Assembly: GCF_000687475.1 (NCBI RefSeq)
Contig: NC_057322.1
Span: forward strand, 620,001-684,000
Reading direction: 5' to 3'
Source of the DNA: Ustilaginoidea virens
Taxonomy: Eukaryota; Ascomycota; Sordariomycetes; Hypocreales; Clavicipitaceae
Length of the DNA: 64,000 nt
Under the pieces are notes generated by a model. It was not told the origin of the DNA and searched no databases. It saw only the letters and a list, made by a program, of their open reading frames with translations. Shown piece by piece: positions 22,111-35,500 of this stretch. The translations under genes were made by a program, and so were the position numbers. Each line of letters begins with the position of its first letter. Position 1 is the first letter of the stretch.

Positions 22111-23985
22111 TAGACCCCTATTTACTCTATACTACCCTTTCTATTACTATAGCTATTATTAAGGGCTACCTTTGCTTTCCCCTTTCCCTTCCCTTTCCCC
22201 CCTAAGGAAAAAGATACTATAGATCTTAAATATATCTTTCGTTTAACCTTAGCGGTTAGACCTAGTATTCCCTTTGTAAGCAATTTTATTATCTTTAACC
22301 CCTCCCTCTTCCTCTTAAAAGGGGAAAGGGTAAGGGTATTAGCATAGGGATAAGGAGAGGATAGCAATAGAACTACTAATTTAGTTTGCCTAGGCTGTAC
22401 TAACTAAATAGTAGGCAAGGGAGGCTTTAATAGCGGTATAGATAGCGCTCTAAAGGCAGACGCTATTAGCTAAGACTCTACTTAGGACTTTATAAACTTT
22501 AAAAATGTAACCGCTTATTATAACTTATTAGAAGATAGTATCGTAAGAGTCTTAGACTATATTAGCGAGACCCCCTTGCTATAAAGCGGTTCCCCTATAG
22601 CAGTAGGCCTAAGAGCAGGCTTATTATCGATATCTAATATAATAATAAAACTAGTAGGGCTTCTATCGCCGGCAGTAGTAGTAGGAGGCTAAGGTCCCTC
22701 GACCGATAAAAGAGGCTAAGGCTCGCCGCTATAGGCGTGCTCTAAAGCCAAAACCCCTCTCTTAATAAGCCTAAGGAAGTCAGCCGGCAGCGAGATTAAG
22801 ACTATAGGTACTATTATTCGCATTATAACGGTAAAGTCGTTTTAACCCTTTTAAGGTACTAAGGTAATTAGCGTAATAGATCGATACGTAGCCTACTAGG
22901 CCTTATAGTAATCATCTTCGTCTACCTACTAAAGTTAACTATAAAGTTAAAAGATACCGGCAAACTGATATACTTACTTCCTACTTGTAAGTATAGGCCT
23001 TCTATAATGCAAGCATACTCTCTACTGGTTTACGGTTTGTAGTATTATACACTAGGATATAATAAGGCTTCCGCTTCGAAGTATAAGCGAAATAAGTACC
23101 CCTAAGCCCTATTTATTATTAGAAAAAGACAAATAATAATTAAAGAGAACCTCTTACCTTATTGGTTATAATAATAAGCAGCTATATTGGCACCGCGGTA
23201 TATATAGGGACGATACGGCCATTTTCGAGCCAGGCTAGGACCTAACTCTAGAACGGTAGGCATATCGAAGAATAAAGGATGCATAAAAACTACTACAGCA
23301 TAATTAAGGCGGAGAAGTAAAGGAAAATTCTTAGTAATTTTTAATAAGGAATAAAAAGGGAAAAGGAAAGGAATTAAAAAGGTAAGGCAGGTAAGGGAGA
23401 CTTTATACTACTGTATACCCGCACTAGATCACTCGACTATCCGCTAGCTGCCCTAACCCACATCAGACGAAGTTAATAATAACAAAACGCGCGACTCACT
23501 GCGATACCGCCGCCCACCCGATACTAATATCACCGCCGCCTCCTATACCCAACAATATTAATTATATCGGTTCCGATTTATACCCACCCTAGAGCCTAAC
23601 CAATGCCTAATAACTAATAACTAATGACTACTAAGGCAAATCACCGTGCCTATCGAGGCGCGCCCACCATCTATACTTTCCCAGCCCTGCCGCCAGACCT
23701 AATCTCGCGCGATAGGACACCTCCTCGTAACGCATAATAAACCCCCTTTAATTCCGAAGGGATACTATCGACCACAGATAGTATATAGGTTTTCCTCCCG
23801 GCACTCGGGTTTCCTATATAGATTAGGCATAGAGGTACTAGCACTAGGCTAGATAGGGGCTTATCCCCCCCCTAGATAGCTTAGCTAGTGTAATATATAT
23901 ATATATAAGCAGTCGTCGGTCTAATCCAGGCTTCGTACCCAGCAAACGCTGCCATCCTATTTACTATTAGTATGAAGTGATTATT
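22111..23985. other. AT-rich RIP-decayed repeat DNA, unclassified
   Basis: Dense in TAG/CTA words and TA-rich. One minus-strand frame (22122-22367) has a GKGKGKGKAK-like basic stretch that may be a remnant of a retrotransposon ORF, but no domain is recognisable. Bases 23440-23760 keep a higher GC content. A (TA)n microsatellite lies at 23891-23906. No gene is supported. Confidence 0.55.
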
Positions 23986-23987
23986 TG

Positions 23988-24197
23988 TTAAGATGCAAGT
24001 AAACTTATATTGCAAGAAGCGAAAGGCGTGCCGTCGCAGCCCTTACGGTCAGTACAGCAGGTCGCCTGGTTGTCGAGGCAAAACTTGGGTATGGTGTGAT
24101 GGTCCATGTCGTAGGTTGAGCATGGGTGCTCCGCGTATGCGACGGAAAAGGTGCTGAGAGCGGCGCCGAGCACGAGAAGAAGGTTCTGTGTCTTCAT
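23988..24197 (-). CDS. small secreted cysteine-rich protein
   Basis: A single-exon frame of 69 residues. MKTQNLLLVLGAALSTFSVAYA is a clear signal peptide with a likely cut before EHPCS. The mature ~47 residues have six cysteines in the order C-x13-C-x6-CC-x5-C-x7-C, enough for three disulphides. The last residues (NISLLAS) run into AT-rich DNA, so the original C-terminus may be altered or a 3' exon missed. A TATATAA element lies ~95 bp upstream. Effector-like or antimicrobial roles are common for such proteins, but the family is not recognised. It stands alone at the edge of RIP-decayed DNA, with GC-normal sequence upstream. Confidence 0.65.
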   Translation of the reverse strand: MKTQNLLLVLGAALSTFSVAYAEHPCSTYDMDHHTIPKFCLDNQATCCTDRKGCDGTPFASCNISLLAS

Positions 24198-24287
24198 GTT
24201 CGATAATGGGAATGGGGTCTGGACGAGTGAGGATTGCTGTGCGAGTGATGCAGAAAGTAGTGCCGCCTGAGGGTCTACACGGCCGGT

Positions 24288-24294
24288 TTATATA
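24288..24294 (-). promoter_or_regulatory. TATA box of the small secreted protein gene
   Basis: TATATAA on the minus strand, about 95 bp before the start codon, a normal distance for a fungal gene with a short 5' leader. Confidence 0.55.
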
Positions 24295-24299
24295 CCTGC

Positions 24300-24995
24300 C
24301 AAAAGCGTGGGAATCCCTCCTCCCCCTCCACCCGGCAACGACCAGCCGAGCAGCAGTCTGGCCTAGCCGGCTGGACCGAAGGCGCCTGGGTGCGGCCTGG
24401 CGTGCCGTGCGCCTTGCAGACAGAATACGGCCTAGGCCGGGGCCCTAAGAAGGCTTTGGCTTCGTATTCGGCGCGGCTGTATCCTAGAGTGGGTCATAGG
24501 TCCGTGACCCGGGGCGGCAAAAAACCCTTGACCTATATTACGACTCTTGAGAGGCGCGGGTATCACAGGTTTGGTTTTTGTGTTGTTGTGGCTGCTGTGA
24601 AGTGGTGCTTTTCCTCGTGTAAGTAAACACGAAGACGTCAAAAATCGAACAGGAAGCCGCCAGCTATTTCCTCTCTTAAGTACCTACCTACATACCTATC
24701 ATAAGCATACAATGACGTATTACCTATGATCACCTGGTACCTTAGTGCCCCGCGCGCGCCCTCTATATAATTAGGTATCCCTCTGTTATTTTCTACTACT
24801 TGAATAGTGCAGTATGATAAGATTCGCTTCTGAGGCCATAGCGTGGGCTAAAGTCGTGATACTATGTGTAGAGCAGAGAGGGCAGGAAAGGTAGGTACAT
24901 AGGTACCTACCTATAGAGCTACTAGTAATAATAATAATTTATTACGCTAGCTAGTCTACCTATCGCCCGTAGATAGGCTAGTGTCTAGAACCTCT
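24300..24995. other. intergenic region left of the LTR array
   Basis: GC-rich to ~24640, then AT-rich with runs of CCTACCTA/TAGGTAGG words (24680-24915). Similar words recur at 40500-40560 beyond the array. No gene seen. Confidence 0.5.
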
Positions 24996-25000
24996 GTACT
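24996..25000. repeat. left target-site duplication GTACT of the LTR array
   Basis: GTACT directly before the first LTR equals GTACT at 39391-39395 directly after the last LTR. It is the only matching 5-bp pair around the array. Confidence 0.85.
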
Positions 25001-25339
25001 TATTGATATAAACTCGGGGTACCCAGTTATACGTAGGGTCGCGCGCGTGGTATCATGTACCGTGAGGTCACTAAGTAAAGGATTTATTGACTTTACTAAT
25101 GACTGAATATCTCAAAGGAAAGAAAGGAAGCAAAAGAGGGTAATTACACGATGTGGCCTTTTTGTGCGTGCCGCTGTCATGTGCATCGGCGTAGTCGGGC
25201 CGGGCTGCCCGCGTGCCCTACCGGGCTCAGGGGTAAAGGGGCAAAAGGGGCTAAAGTGGCCATATCGTGCGCATCGGGTGTGCGCGGCATATCCGTCGCA
25301 ATGTGCCCAATTGGGCACCTTGCGACAGCGATTCCGATA
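25001..25339 (-). repeat. LTR A of the array
   Basis: 339 bp; plus-strand ends TATTGATATAAACT (RIP-altered TGTTGATA) and GATTCCGATA (RIP-altered CCGACA). No internal region belongs to it; LTR B starts two bases later. Confidence 0.9.
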
Positions 25340-25341
25340 CT

Positions 25342-25680
25342 TGTTGATATAAACTCGGGGTACCCAGTTATACGTAGGGTCGCGCGCGTAGTATCATATA
25401 CCGTGAGGTCACCAAGTAAGGGATTTATTGACTTTACTAATGACTGAATATCTCAAAGGAAAGAAAGGAAGCAAAAGAGGGTAATTACACGATGTAGCCT
25501 TTTTGTGCGTGCCGCTGTCACGTGCATCGGCGCAGTCGGGCCGGGCTGCCCGCGTGCCCTACCGGGCTCAGGGGTAAAGGGGCAAAAGGGGCCAAAGTGG
25601 CCACATCGTGCGCATCGGGTGTGCGCGGCACATCCGTCGTAATGTGCCCAATTGGGCACCTTACGATAGCGATTCCGACA
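25342..25680 (-). repeat. LTR B, 3' LTR of copy 1
   Basis: 339 bp, TGTTGATATA...GATTCCGACA on the plus strand. On the element strand it is preceded by a purine-rich AAAAAGAGAAGCTGCCAG tract, fitting a 3' LTR. Open frames inside (25453-25740 and similar) repeat in every LTR and are non-coding. Confidence 0.95.
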
Positions 25681-28600
25681 CTGGCAGCTTCTCTTTTTAT
25701 AGAAGCAAACATCGGAATCGCTAGGATGTAAGGCGCACATATAGAAAGAAAAGTGCGGCGCGGTCTCGGCAGGTTATGCCGCCGATAATATTATCGCGCC
25801 GCAGCATTATACCGTACAGCCGGTATATTGAATATCGCAGCCAAAACAAAGGGGCAGAAAAAGGGGCAGTATTATACATAATATTGAATATAGGAAAATC
25901 CACACACTTGCCACCCATAATATCACCAATACCTTCCAAATGCAGTCAGATATTGACCGGCCTCTTTACCTACCCTTCTATATATATTACAACCCTATTT
26001 TGGTCGATAAAGGTCTTAAGGGCTTTATTTAGCGTTCCCTTGGTTATTATATCGGCAAGGTTATTATTCCTATTAATCCAGCAAATCTTATAGATTTCCC
26101 GGCGCTTATATGACTATCGCAAGGCTATAATATCTATTATAAGCCTCTTCTCTTTCGTGGTGCCTAGCTTAATAAGGCATTCGTACAGCGAAAAAGAATC
26201 TATACATACCACTATAGGAATCTTTGGTAGTCCCAACCTACTAGTAATCATATTGAGGGTCGTACCTATCGCATATGCGATATCGACCCCTTGTACCATA
26301 CTATACAGCTCCGAAGCGAGTGCACTACGTATTATATATTTACTTTTTGTAGAGCTATAAGTGACGATATTACCGGTTAGTAGGAAGGCGTTATCTGTAG
26401 GGTTATCCTCTTCATTCCCTAGCATAATTATATAGCTAATCTGGGAGCTCAAATCTTTATTGTTAGCAAAAGATCCGTCAATAAATACAAAGAGTTTAGC
26501 TATAGCAAAGGCCAGATTAATATACTATAAGCCACGATCCTGGTTATCGTATTACTATTAAAGGCGCTTATTCAATCTCGCGATATCCTTAGGGTTAGGT
26601 TGCTAGTGTTATACTGCGATAGATAGGTCAAAAGACGCCTCGGGCTGGCAGACCATAGCTATATAAGCGCCGTAAGCGCGTTATTCGATATAATTACGCT
26701 ATACTATAGGCGTATTCTTATCGATAGTCGCGATCTTCTTACTTTAACCTTTCTGGCATAACGTTATTATGCCGTCGGAAGTGGCCGTTAGTATGCATCT
26801 ATTAAATATTAGGGGCACGGTTAGTAATAGCTTCGTCTTGGGCTTGGCGTTAAAGCCTGCTTTAGTAAGCTCTAATTCTTCCCGTTAGAAGAAGGCATTA
26901 TCACTTAAGCCGAGGGTATTATTAGTCTGTATACCCACAATACCGAAGCATATAGTAGTATTACGGTCAGGAGCATTAGTACGGTCAGTATCATCATTAC
27001 CGGCGGATATTAGCAAATAGGGGTCATAAGTTGATATGGTTATGCCCAACTTCTCGCGATGGTGCCGGAAGTATGTCGCCTACTAATAGGTGCCTGCCTC
27101 AGCTATTCCGTATAGTGGCTTTACTACTTCTATAATAGTATTATTGGGGTATTAATGCGCTATCTACTTAGGTAGCTTAGCGATAATCGATCTATTGAGG
27201 GTAGTTAATAACTATACGTAAGCCTGTATGATGTCCTATATCTAAAAGAAGAGGCCGTAAGATTATTATAGTAATAGGGCTATTAATATTAATAGCCGTT
27301 GACTCGCCTATTAAATTATAGGGGATTAAGTTAATATTAATCGCTTCTCGTTATCACTATAACCCTATATAATAAGCCTAGACTTCTCATACGGGGTATC
27401 TATGCCTTTACCCTTAATCTCTTATACTATATATAAGTTAAAGAGATGTTGGGCTCTATATTTACCGATATTAAAGGTAATAAATCGGAATATATCGCGG
27501 GCTTATAACGCTTCTATCTTTATACGGTTAGACTGTTCGAAGGGGGCTCTTAGGGTTATTATCTTCCCTTCCCGGCGTAATTAACTAGTAAGCTATAGGT
27601 TGGCTTACTCTTTTACGGTTAGGAAAGAGATATTAATAACGGTATTAGAAGCGATAGTATTAATGAAAGCCTCTTTTTGGTCCTTATTAATTATAACGTC
27701 GGATGCTACCCTTACTGGTGATAGTGATACTAGCCGTAACGCCGGTATCTTAGCTGGGTCAGGGGTTAGCAATAATATCGCGGCTAGAGGTGCGGCTATA
27801 GCCGGGATCCTAACTTCTAGCCTGCCAGGGCGGGCCAGGCCTTCATTATAGACGATATCTTCGGGATTATTAGTAGTAGGATCACTATTAAGGTCGTAGT
27901 TATAAGGTTTGACGACCGTTGACCGGAACTTAACGGGGCTATATAGCATTTATATAATGCAGGTCTTACTATCGAGGCTGATTAGCCGGTACAGCCTATG
28001 CCAGCTACCTTTCTCTCGCTATACCTATATATTAGATTATAAGGGTAGTCGGTAGATAGGCTGTATATTAGGGCCGTTCTATTAGTTAAAGGCATTGCGG
28101 ACCTAACGCCTTACGAGATATTTCCTAGCTTTATTAGTAGCCTTTCGTAATATTAAGGCGTATTATAATACTAATAAGCTAGGGGGTAAATCATCTATAA
28201 GTCGAGGATATACTCTAAAGACTAATAATGTAGGCATTAGACTATTAGGTCTAGCTAAGTCGTTAATAGCCTTTATAGCGAGCTATAATTTCTATTCTTT
28301 TATTATTAGGTCGCCTATTTTATTATTGATAATTATATAGGCTCTGCGTAAGAGGGCGTAATATCTCTCGATCTTACTAATGCTATTGTAGGCTTCTATA
28401 GGAATTTCATCTATATTGATAGATAAAAGCTAGGTATTATGACAGAATTTAGCGGAAGCGAAATTTGGACCGGTATTATAGACTATCTAATCTGGTAGGC
28501 TAAGGTAAGTATTAATCTAGCATTCTTTAAGGGTATTCTAAACGTCTCGGGCTTTCTGTCTTTATAGATTAAGGAATCTAGCTGCCTAGAAGCTTATTAT

Positions 28601-31600
28601 GGTATCCATAATATATAATACCGGCCGATTATTAATATAAAGGATATCGACGATAATTTCGTAATTGAATTAGCTAGTATCGTTATCCTTAAGCGTGAAT
28701 TTAAATCGGCTAGGTGCCTTTGCATTTATCTAGTATTAATGGCATATATAGGTGATCCTCTCGATAATATTACGGTCAATATTATTATTATATCCAGCCC
28801 GCTAAAGTAGTTTAGTAAGCCTATTAATAGAGGGGTGCCTAAATCGATAATAAAGCTGACGGATTTCTTATAACGATAAATAGAAGGCTATAGTATCCAT
28901 GGCATTAAGAGTCTACTATAGATGTCCCTATTTCCTAATAATTGGGACCTTAATATTCCTTTGGATTAATAGGTTATCAATATTATCTAGCTTTACGCCT
29001 ATCCTATCTATATCCGTAATAGAATAGAGAAAGGGGGTGCCACTATTAAGAACGTAGAAGGGGATATTGCTAAATATTATCGGGATATTTAGTATACTAG
29101 AAGATATAGTAGAGCCTGCTCTAAAATTCATTATATGCTTTTTATTAGTTATCTCGATGGTTAGGGTCTTTATTAATCGCATTAGAGCCTTTGCTTAACC
29201 TAGACCTACTGTTGATAGGCCGGAGGCGCCGGTATCTAGTAGGATTCCATAGAAGGTATAGTCGCTATAGCGTTCTTCTTCTAGAAAGGCAGAATTACGG
29301 TTTAGTAAGGGCATTCAGAAGGGGTCAATTTATAAAAAGGCGTATCGGTATAATTCATCTTATAGGGCCTGTAATATCTTAATAGATAATAACGGTTCTA
29401 CTTTCGTAGGGGCTTGGAAATACTAAGTGGCTGTGATTTGCGGTGTGGCAGTATTCTCTGCATCCTATTATATGTCCCCTGCTATTATTACCTCGATATT
29501 ACTGATAATATTATTAAGGTTAGCCTCTTCTTCTTCGAGGCCTTAGGGGCCAGGCTCTTCATATTCCTATAAGAAAATACGGAATTTCTTATTATTAGGG
29601 GCAGTATGGTAGGATTAGTTCTTTATCTATTAGTCCTTTGATTCTTATTGCTCTTTAGCAGAGTGGTTAGATGACTAATACCTTATTTTATTATAAATAA
29701 AGTAACGTTTTTAATGGGGTCTATCTAGAAGGGCACGATTCTATTATTAAAAGCGGCGTTAAGGGGGTCCGTATCATTAGGGGCATTAATACCGGTTGTG
29801 GGATTGACTATATCTACGGTCTGTGAATAGCGCCATATTGTCATCAATATCGTCAGTATTGTAATATTATTATTAAAGGAAATAATGCTATTAATTTGTA
29901 TGGATCGACTCGTAGATAGAAAGGGATCGCCGTAGGTTAACGGCAAGGCCTTCGAATATAGGGGCATAACGGTATAAGGCCTGGCTACACTCAGGGGTAT
30001 TCCTTATAGCGTTAAGCACTTACCGATAAAGCTCTATATTAGCTATAAAGGGGGGAAAAAGACCATAATGTAGGCATTGAAGTTCCTCTAATAGGATATT
30101 AAGGCATTCTAACTTTGACTTATCAGGATGTTTCGCGATGGTTAATTAGAGCGTTGTTCTGTTCTAACAGTGCAAATAGAATTACTTTATACTCTTATTT
30201 TCGAAATGGCTCTTAACTTTACGGACTATATTATTAAAAGTAAGGGTATTGCGAATGCGTTCGATATTATCAAAGTAATATATCTTAGCATCGCCGATAA
30301 GTATGATTTAGAAGGCTCTAGCGAATGCATTATTAGGTAATCCTAGTAGGCGGCACTTACTCTTAAAAGAGATGACTTTTAGTATAATAAAATCATCCAT
30401 TTTGCCGCTATATCTATCCTCTATACGATAGCTGCATAAGAGGTCGGATATCTTCTTAGATATATTATCAAACCCAGTTCGGGAATAATCTTCTTAGTCA
30501 AACCCGGCCTCTGCGTAGGCTTTCCGGGTATAGTCTTCTTAAGGGTATTCCAAAGGGTATTCCAGAACAGCTTATTAGTAGCCTTACGGTAGGCTGGCGG
30601 GAGCTCTGGCTGGGTTATCCTATAACCCGGGTCGGTCTAGGTTTACCGGTCCTCCCGTCAAAACGGTCCATTCATCGGCCTAGGTAAGGCGATATTAATG
30701 GGAAGGGCCGGGTGCCTTGCCTATTTTTAGCATTATCGGATAAGGCGTTTAGGCCCGATATCTAGTATTACAGGCAGTGGCGGCATTGGCTTGGAGGGTA
30801 TTATTAGGGTCTTCTATAGAAGGAAGCACATCATCGGGGCCTATAACCCGACCTCTATTGGGCATATTATGACCTCGAGGGGCATTAAGATAGCCGCCTC
30901 AATTAGCCCGGCTAGGGGTATAACCCCTAGGGTGTAATATTTGATCGGTCGGGCTATAATCTTCATCGGCCGTTATATATTATTATTAATGATAGAAGCT
31001 TTCCCCTATTTCGAATGGCGGCCTATTATAAATAGGCGTCTTCCCTTTTAGTTATTAGGACCGGCCCCTTTCTTTTTCGGTAGGGGCAAAGGCAAGAGGC
31101 TTTTTCGATATAGAGGGGGGGATAATAGGTTATTGCGATTGTGATCGTGCTATTAGTATTGTAAAGTCCCTTATTGTTGAGGCTTATGAGGGCCTTCGTG
31201 ATGATATTCTCATGACTATTGTAGGTACTTATGATGAATTCCGTAAGCCTATAACTTCCTTATCGAAATTGCCGATAGGTACTAATGCTTCCCTATAAGG
31301 GTTGAGTCGTAACCGGAACATTTTACGGCCTAGCTAACGGTCGATCTCTTCTTAAGGCTATTTAGGGTTCTATTGTTGTTAAAGGCATTCTATTAAGGTA
31401 GGTATTGTAATAGAGCCTAATGCTCCGATATATACGCCATGATCCCATAGGTATGTGCGGAATTCGCGTAGGAATAGAGGATTAATGCGGTTGAATAGTT
31501 ATTCATCCTATTCACTATAGTCTTCGTAGAATAGTTCCTATAGGTCGTCATCAATAATATAATCCTTTTTATAGGTATAGATCAAGAAGGCCAGGCGGTT

Positions 31601-32211
31601 ATATAATACCATAGTAGTAGCATTAGGGGTAATTAGCTCTATTGCAGTGGCCTAATTATCATCAAGTAAAGGGGTAAATCGCTATAACCTTTTAGGCAGT
31701 GCCGGTTGTGATATTAATAATCGTAATCGTGCTATAGTATTAAGAGGAGGGTTTGAGAGGGGGAATATATTATAAGAAGTGTAATATTTACTCTTATAAG
31801 GAGTACAAGATTCGATAAGGGCTTTTATCCATAGGGGTAGGATAAAAGAAAGAAAAGAAGGGGTTAGTTAGTAAGGTAACCGTTTAATAAAATAGGTTAT
31901 TTGCCTCCTATAGTAAGCAGGTGACCGTTTAACGGAATGGGTCAGCCGCCTCCTATATATACTAAGGGTATCTTTAAAGATCGTAATAGTTAGTATATTT
32001 TCTTTCTTCGTAATAGATGGAGGTGGAAAAGGTCTATATCGTTCTTCCAATTAGTTAGCAGTATAACCGTTCAATAGAATAGGTTATCTGCCTTCCTAAT
32101 TAGCACGATTTATAATGGAAATCGTCTCTTCGAGAGTAATCTTATTGATCTGTAATGCACCATTCTTTGCGGGATATAATCCTATGAGTAGTGGTTATCA
32201 CTACTGATTAG
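25681..32211 (-). pseudogene. internal region of Copia copy 1 (gag-pol), inactivated
   Basis: On the minus strand, the RNase H part is the clearest (26452-26114: YIIMLGNEE, IVTYSSTKSKYI, IVVCIDSFSLYECL). The protease region (about 29270-28930) retains the segment IEITNKKHIMNFRAGST. The gag region lies around 30400-30060. Stops are frequent throughout. Shorter open frames are pieces of this polyprotein. Confidence 0.8.
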
Positions 32212-32550
32212 TGTTGATATAAACTTAGGGTACCCAGTTATACGTAGGGTCGCGCGCGTGGTATCATATACCGTGAGGTCACTAAGTAAGGGATTTATTG
32301 ACTTTACTAATAACTGAATATCTTAAAGGAAAGAAAGGAAGCAAAAGAGGGTAATTATATAATATAGCCTTTTTGTGCGTGCCGCTGTCACGTGCATCGG
32401 CGCAGTCGGGCCGGGCTGCCCGCGTGCCCTACCGGGCTTAGGGGTAAAGGGGCAAAAGGGGCCAAAGTGGCCACATCGTGCGCATCGGGTGTGCGCGGCA
32501 CATCCGTCGCAATATACCCAATTGGGCACCTTGCGACAGCGATTCCGACA
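32212..32550 (-). repeat. LTR C, shared by both copies
   Basis: 339 bp. It is the 5' LTR of copy 1 and at the same time the 3' LTR of copy 2. To its right the spacing differs from LTR B by three extra bases (ATA) before the CTAGCAGC motif. Confidence 0.95.
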
Positions 32551-35500
32551 ATACTAGCAGCTTCTCTTTTTATAGAAGTAAACATCGGAATCGCTAGGAT
32601 GTAAGGCGCACATATAGAAAGAAAAGTGCGGCGCGGTCTCGGCAGGTTGTACCGCCGATAATATTATCGCGCCGCAGCATTATACCGTACAGCCGGTATA
32701 TTGAATATCGCAGCTAAAATAAAGGGGTAGAAAAAGGGGCAGTATTACATACAATATTGAATATAGGAAAATCCACACACTTGCCACCTATAATATTACC
32801 AATACCTTCTAAACGCAGTCAGATATTGACCGGCCTCTTTACCTACCCTTCCATACGTATTATAGCCCTATTTTAGTCGATAAAGGTCTTAAGGGCTTTA
32901 TTTAGCATTCCCTTAGTCATTATATTAGTGAGGTTATTATTCCTATTGATCTAGCGAATCTTATAGATTTCCTGGCGCTTATATAACTATCGCAAGGCTA
33001 TAATATCTATTATAAGCCTCTTCTCTTTCGTGGTGCCTAGCTTAATAAAGCATTCGTATAGCGAAAAAGAATCTATATATACCACCATAGGAATCTTTGG
33101 TAGTCCCAACCTACTGGTAATTATATTAAGGGTCGTACCTATCGTATATACTATATCGACCCCTTATATCATACTATATAGCTCTAAAGCGAGTGCGCTA
33201 CGTATTATACATTTATTTTTTATAGAGCTGTAAGTGACGATATTACCGGTTAGTAGGAAGGCGTTATCTGTGGGGTTATCCTCTTTATTCCCTAGCATAA
33301 TTATATAGCCAATCTAGGAGCTCAAATCTTTATTATTAGCAAAGGATCCATCAATAAATATAAAGAGTTTAGCTATAGTAAGGGCCAGATTAATATACCG
33401 CAAGCCATAATCCTGGTTATCGTATTGCTATTAAAGGCGCTTATTCAATCTTACGATATCCTTAGGGTCAGGTTGCTAGTATTATGTTGCGATAGATAGG
33501 TTAAAAGACGCCTTAGGCTGGCAGACCGTAGCCATATAAGCGCCGTAAGCGCATTATTCGATATAATTACGCTATGCTATAGGTGCATTCTTATCGATAG
33601 TTGCAATCTTCTTGCTTTAACCTTTCTGGCATAATGTTATTATGCCGTCGGAAGTGGCCGTTAGTATGCATCCGTTGAATATTAGGGGCATAGTTAGTAA
33701 TAGCTTCATCTTAGGCTTAGCGTTAAAGCCTGCCTTAGTAAGCTCTAATTCTTCCCATTAGAAGAAGGCATTGTTACTTAAGCTAAGGGTATCGTTAGTC
33801 TATATACCCACAATACTAAAGCATATGGTAGTATTGCGGTTAAGAGCGTCAGTATAGTTAGTATCATCATTACCGGTAGATATCAGCAAATAAGGGTTAT
33901 AGGTTGATGTAGTCATACCTAACTTCTCGCGATAGTGCCGGAAGTATATCGCCTACTAGTAGGTGCCTGCCTCAGCTATTCCATATAGTGGCTTCACCAC
34001 TTCTATAATAGTATTATCGGGGTATTAATGCGCTATCTGCTTAGGTAGTTTGGCAATAATCGATCTATTAAGGGTAGTTGATAATTGCATATAAGTCTGT
34101 ATGATATCCTATATCCAAAGGAAGAGGCCGTAAGATTGTTATAGTGATAGGGCTATTAATATTAGTAGCCGTTAACTCGCCTATTGAATTATGGGGGATT
34201 AAGTTAATATTAATCGCTTCTCGTTATTACTATGACCCTATATAATAAGCCTAGACTTCTTATATAGGGTATCTATGCCTTTGCCCTTAATCTCTCGTAC
34301 TATATATAAGTTAAAGAGACGTTAGGCTCTATATTTACCGATATTAAAGGTAATAAATCGGAATATATCGCGGGCCTATAACGCTTCTATCTCTATACGG
34401 TCAGACTATTCGAAGGGGGCTCTTAAGGTTATTATCTTCCTTTCCCGGTATAATTAACTAGTAAGCTATAGGTCGGCTTGCTCTTTTGCGGTTAGGAAAG
34501 AGATATTAATAACGGTATTAGAAGCGATAGTATTAATGAAAGCCTCTTCTTGGTCCTTATTGATTATAACGTTAGATGCCACCCTTACTAGTAATAGTGA
34601 TACTAGCTATAATGCCGGTATTCTGGCTAGGTTAGGGGTTGGCGACGATATTGCGGCTAAAGGTGCAGCTGCAGCCGGGATCCTAACTTTTAGCCTGCCG
34701 GGGCGGGCCGGGCTTTTATTATAGACGATATCTTTAGGATCGTTAGCAGCAGGATCACTATTAAGGTCATGGTTATAAGGTTTAACGACTATTGACCGGA
34801 ACTTAATGGGGCTATATGGCATTTGTATGATGCAGGTCTTACTATCGAGGCTGATTAGCCGGTACGGCCTATACTAGCCACCTTTCTCTCGCTATACCCA
34901 TATGTCGGATTATAAGGGTAGTCGGTGGATAGGCTATATATTAGGGCTGTTCTATTAGTTGAGGGTATTGCAGACCTAACGCCTTGCGAGATATTTCCTA
35001 GCTTCATTAGTAGCCTTTCGTAATATTAAAGCGCATTATAATACTAATAAGCTAGGGGGTGAATTATCCGTAAGTCGAGGATATACTCTAAAGACTAATA
35101 ACGTAGGCATTAGACTATTAGGTCTAGCTGAGTCGTTAATAGCCTTTATAGCGAGCTATAATTTCTATTCCTTTATTATTAGGTTGCCTACTTCGTTATT
35201 AATAATTATATAAGCTCTGCGTAAGGGGGCGTGATATCTCTCGACCTTGCCAATACTATTGTGGGCTTCTATAGGAATTTCATCTACATTAATAGATAAA
35301 AGCCAGGCATTATAATGGAATTTAGCGGAAGCGAAATTTAGACCGGTATTATAGACTATCTAATCCGGTAGGCTAAGGTAAGTATTAATCTAGCATTCTT
35401 TAAGGGCATTCTAAATATCTCGGGCCTTCTATCTTTATAGATTAAGGAATCTAGCTGCCTAGAAGCTTATCGCGGCATCTATAATATATAATACCGGCCG

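Noticed and set aside
25112..25740. Repeated small proteins of 65-98 residues in the 339-bp LTRs
   Set aside because: They occur in every LTR copy on both strands and are simply LTR sequence.
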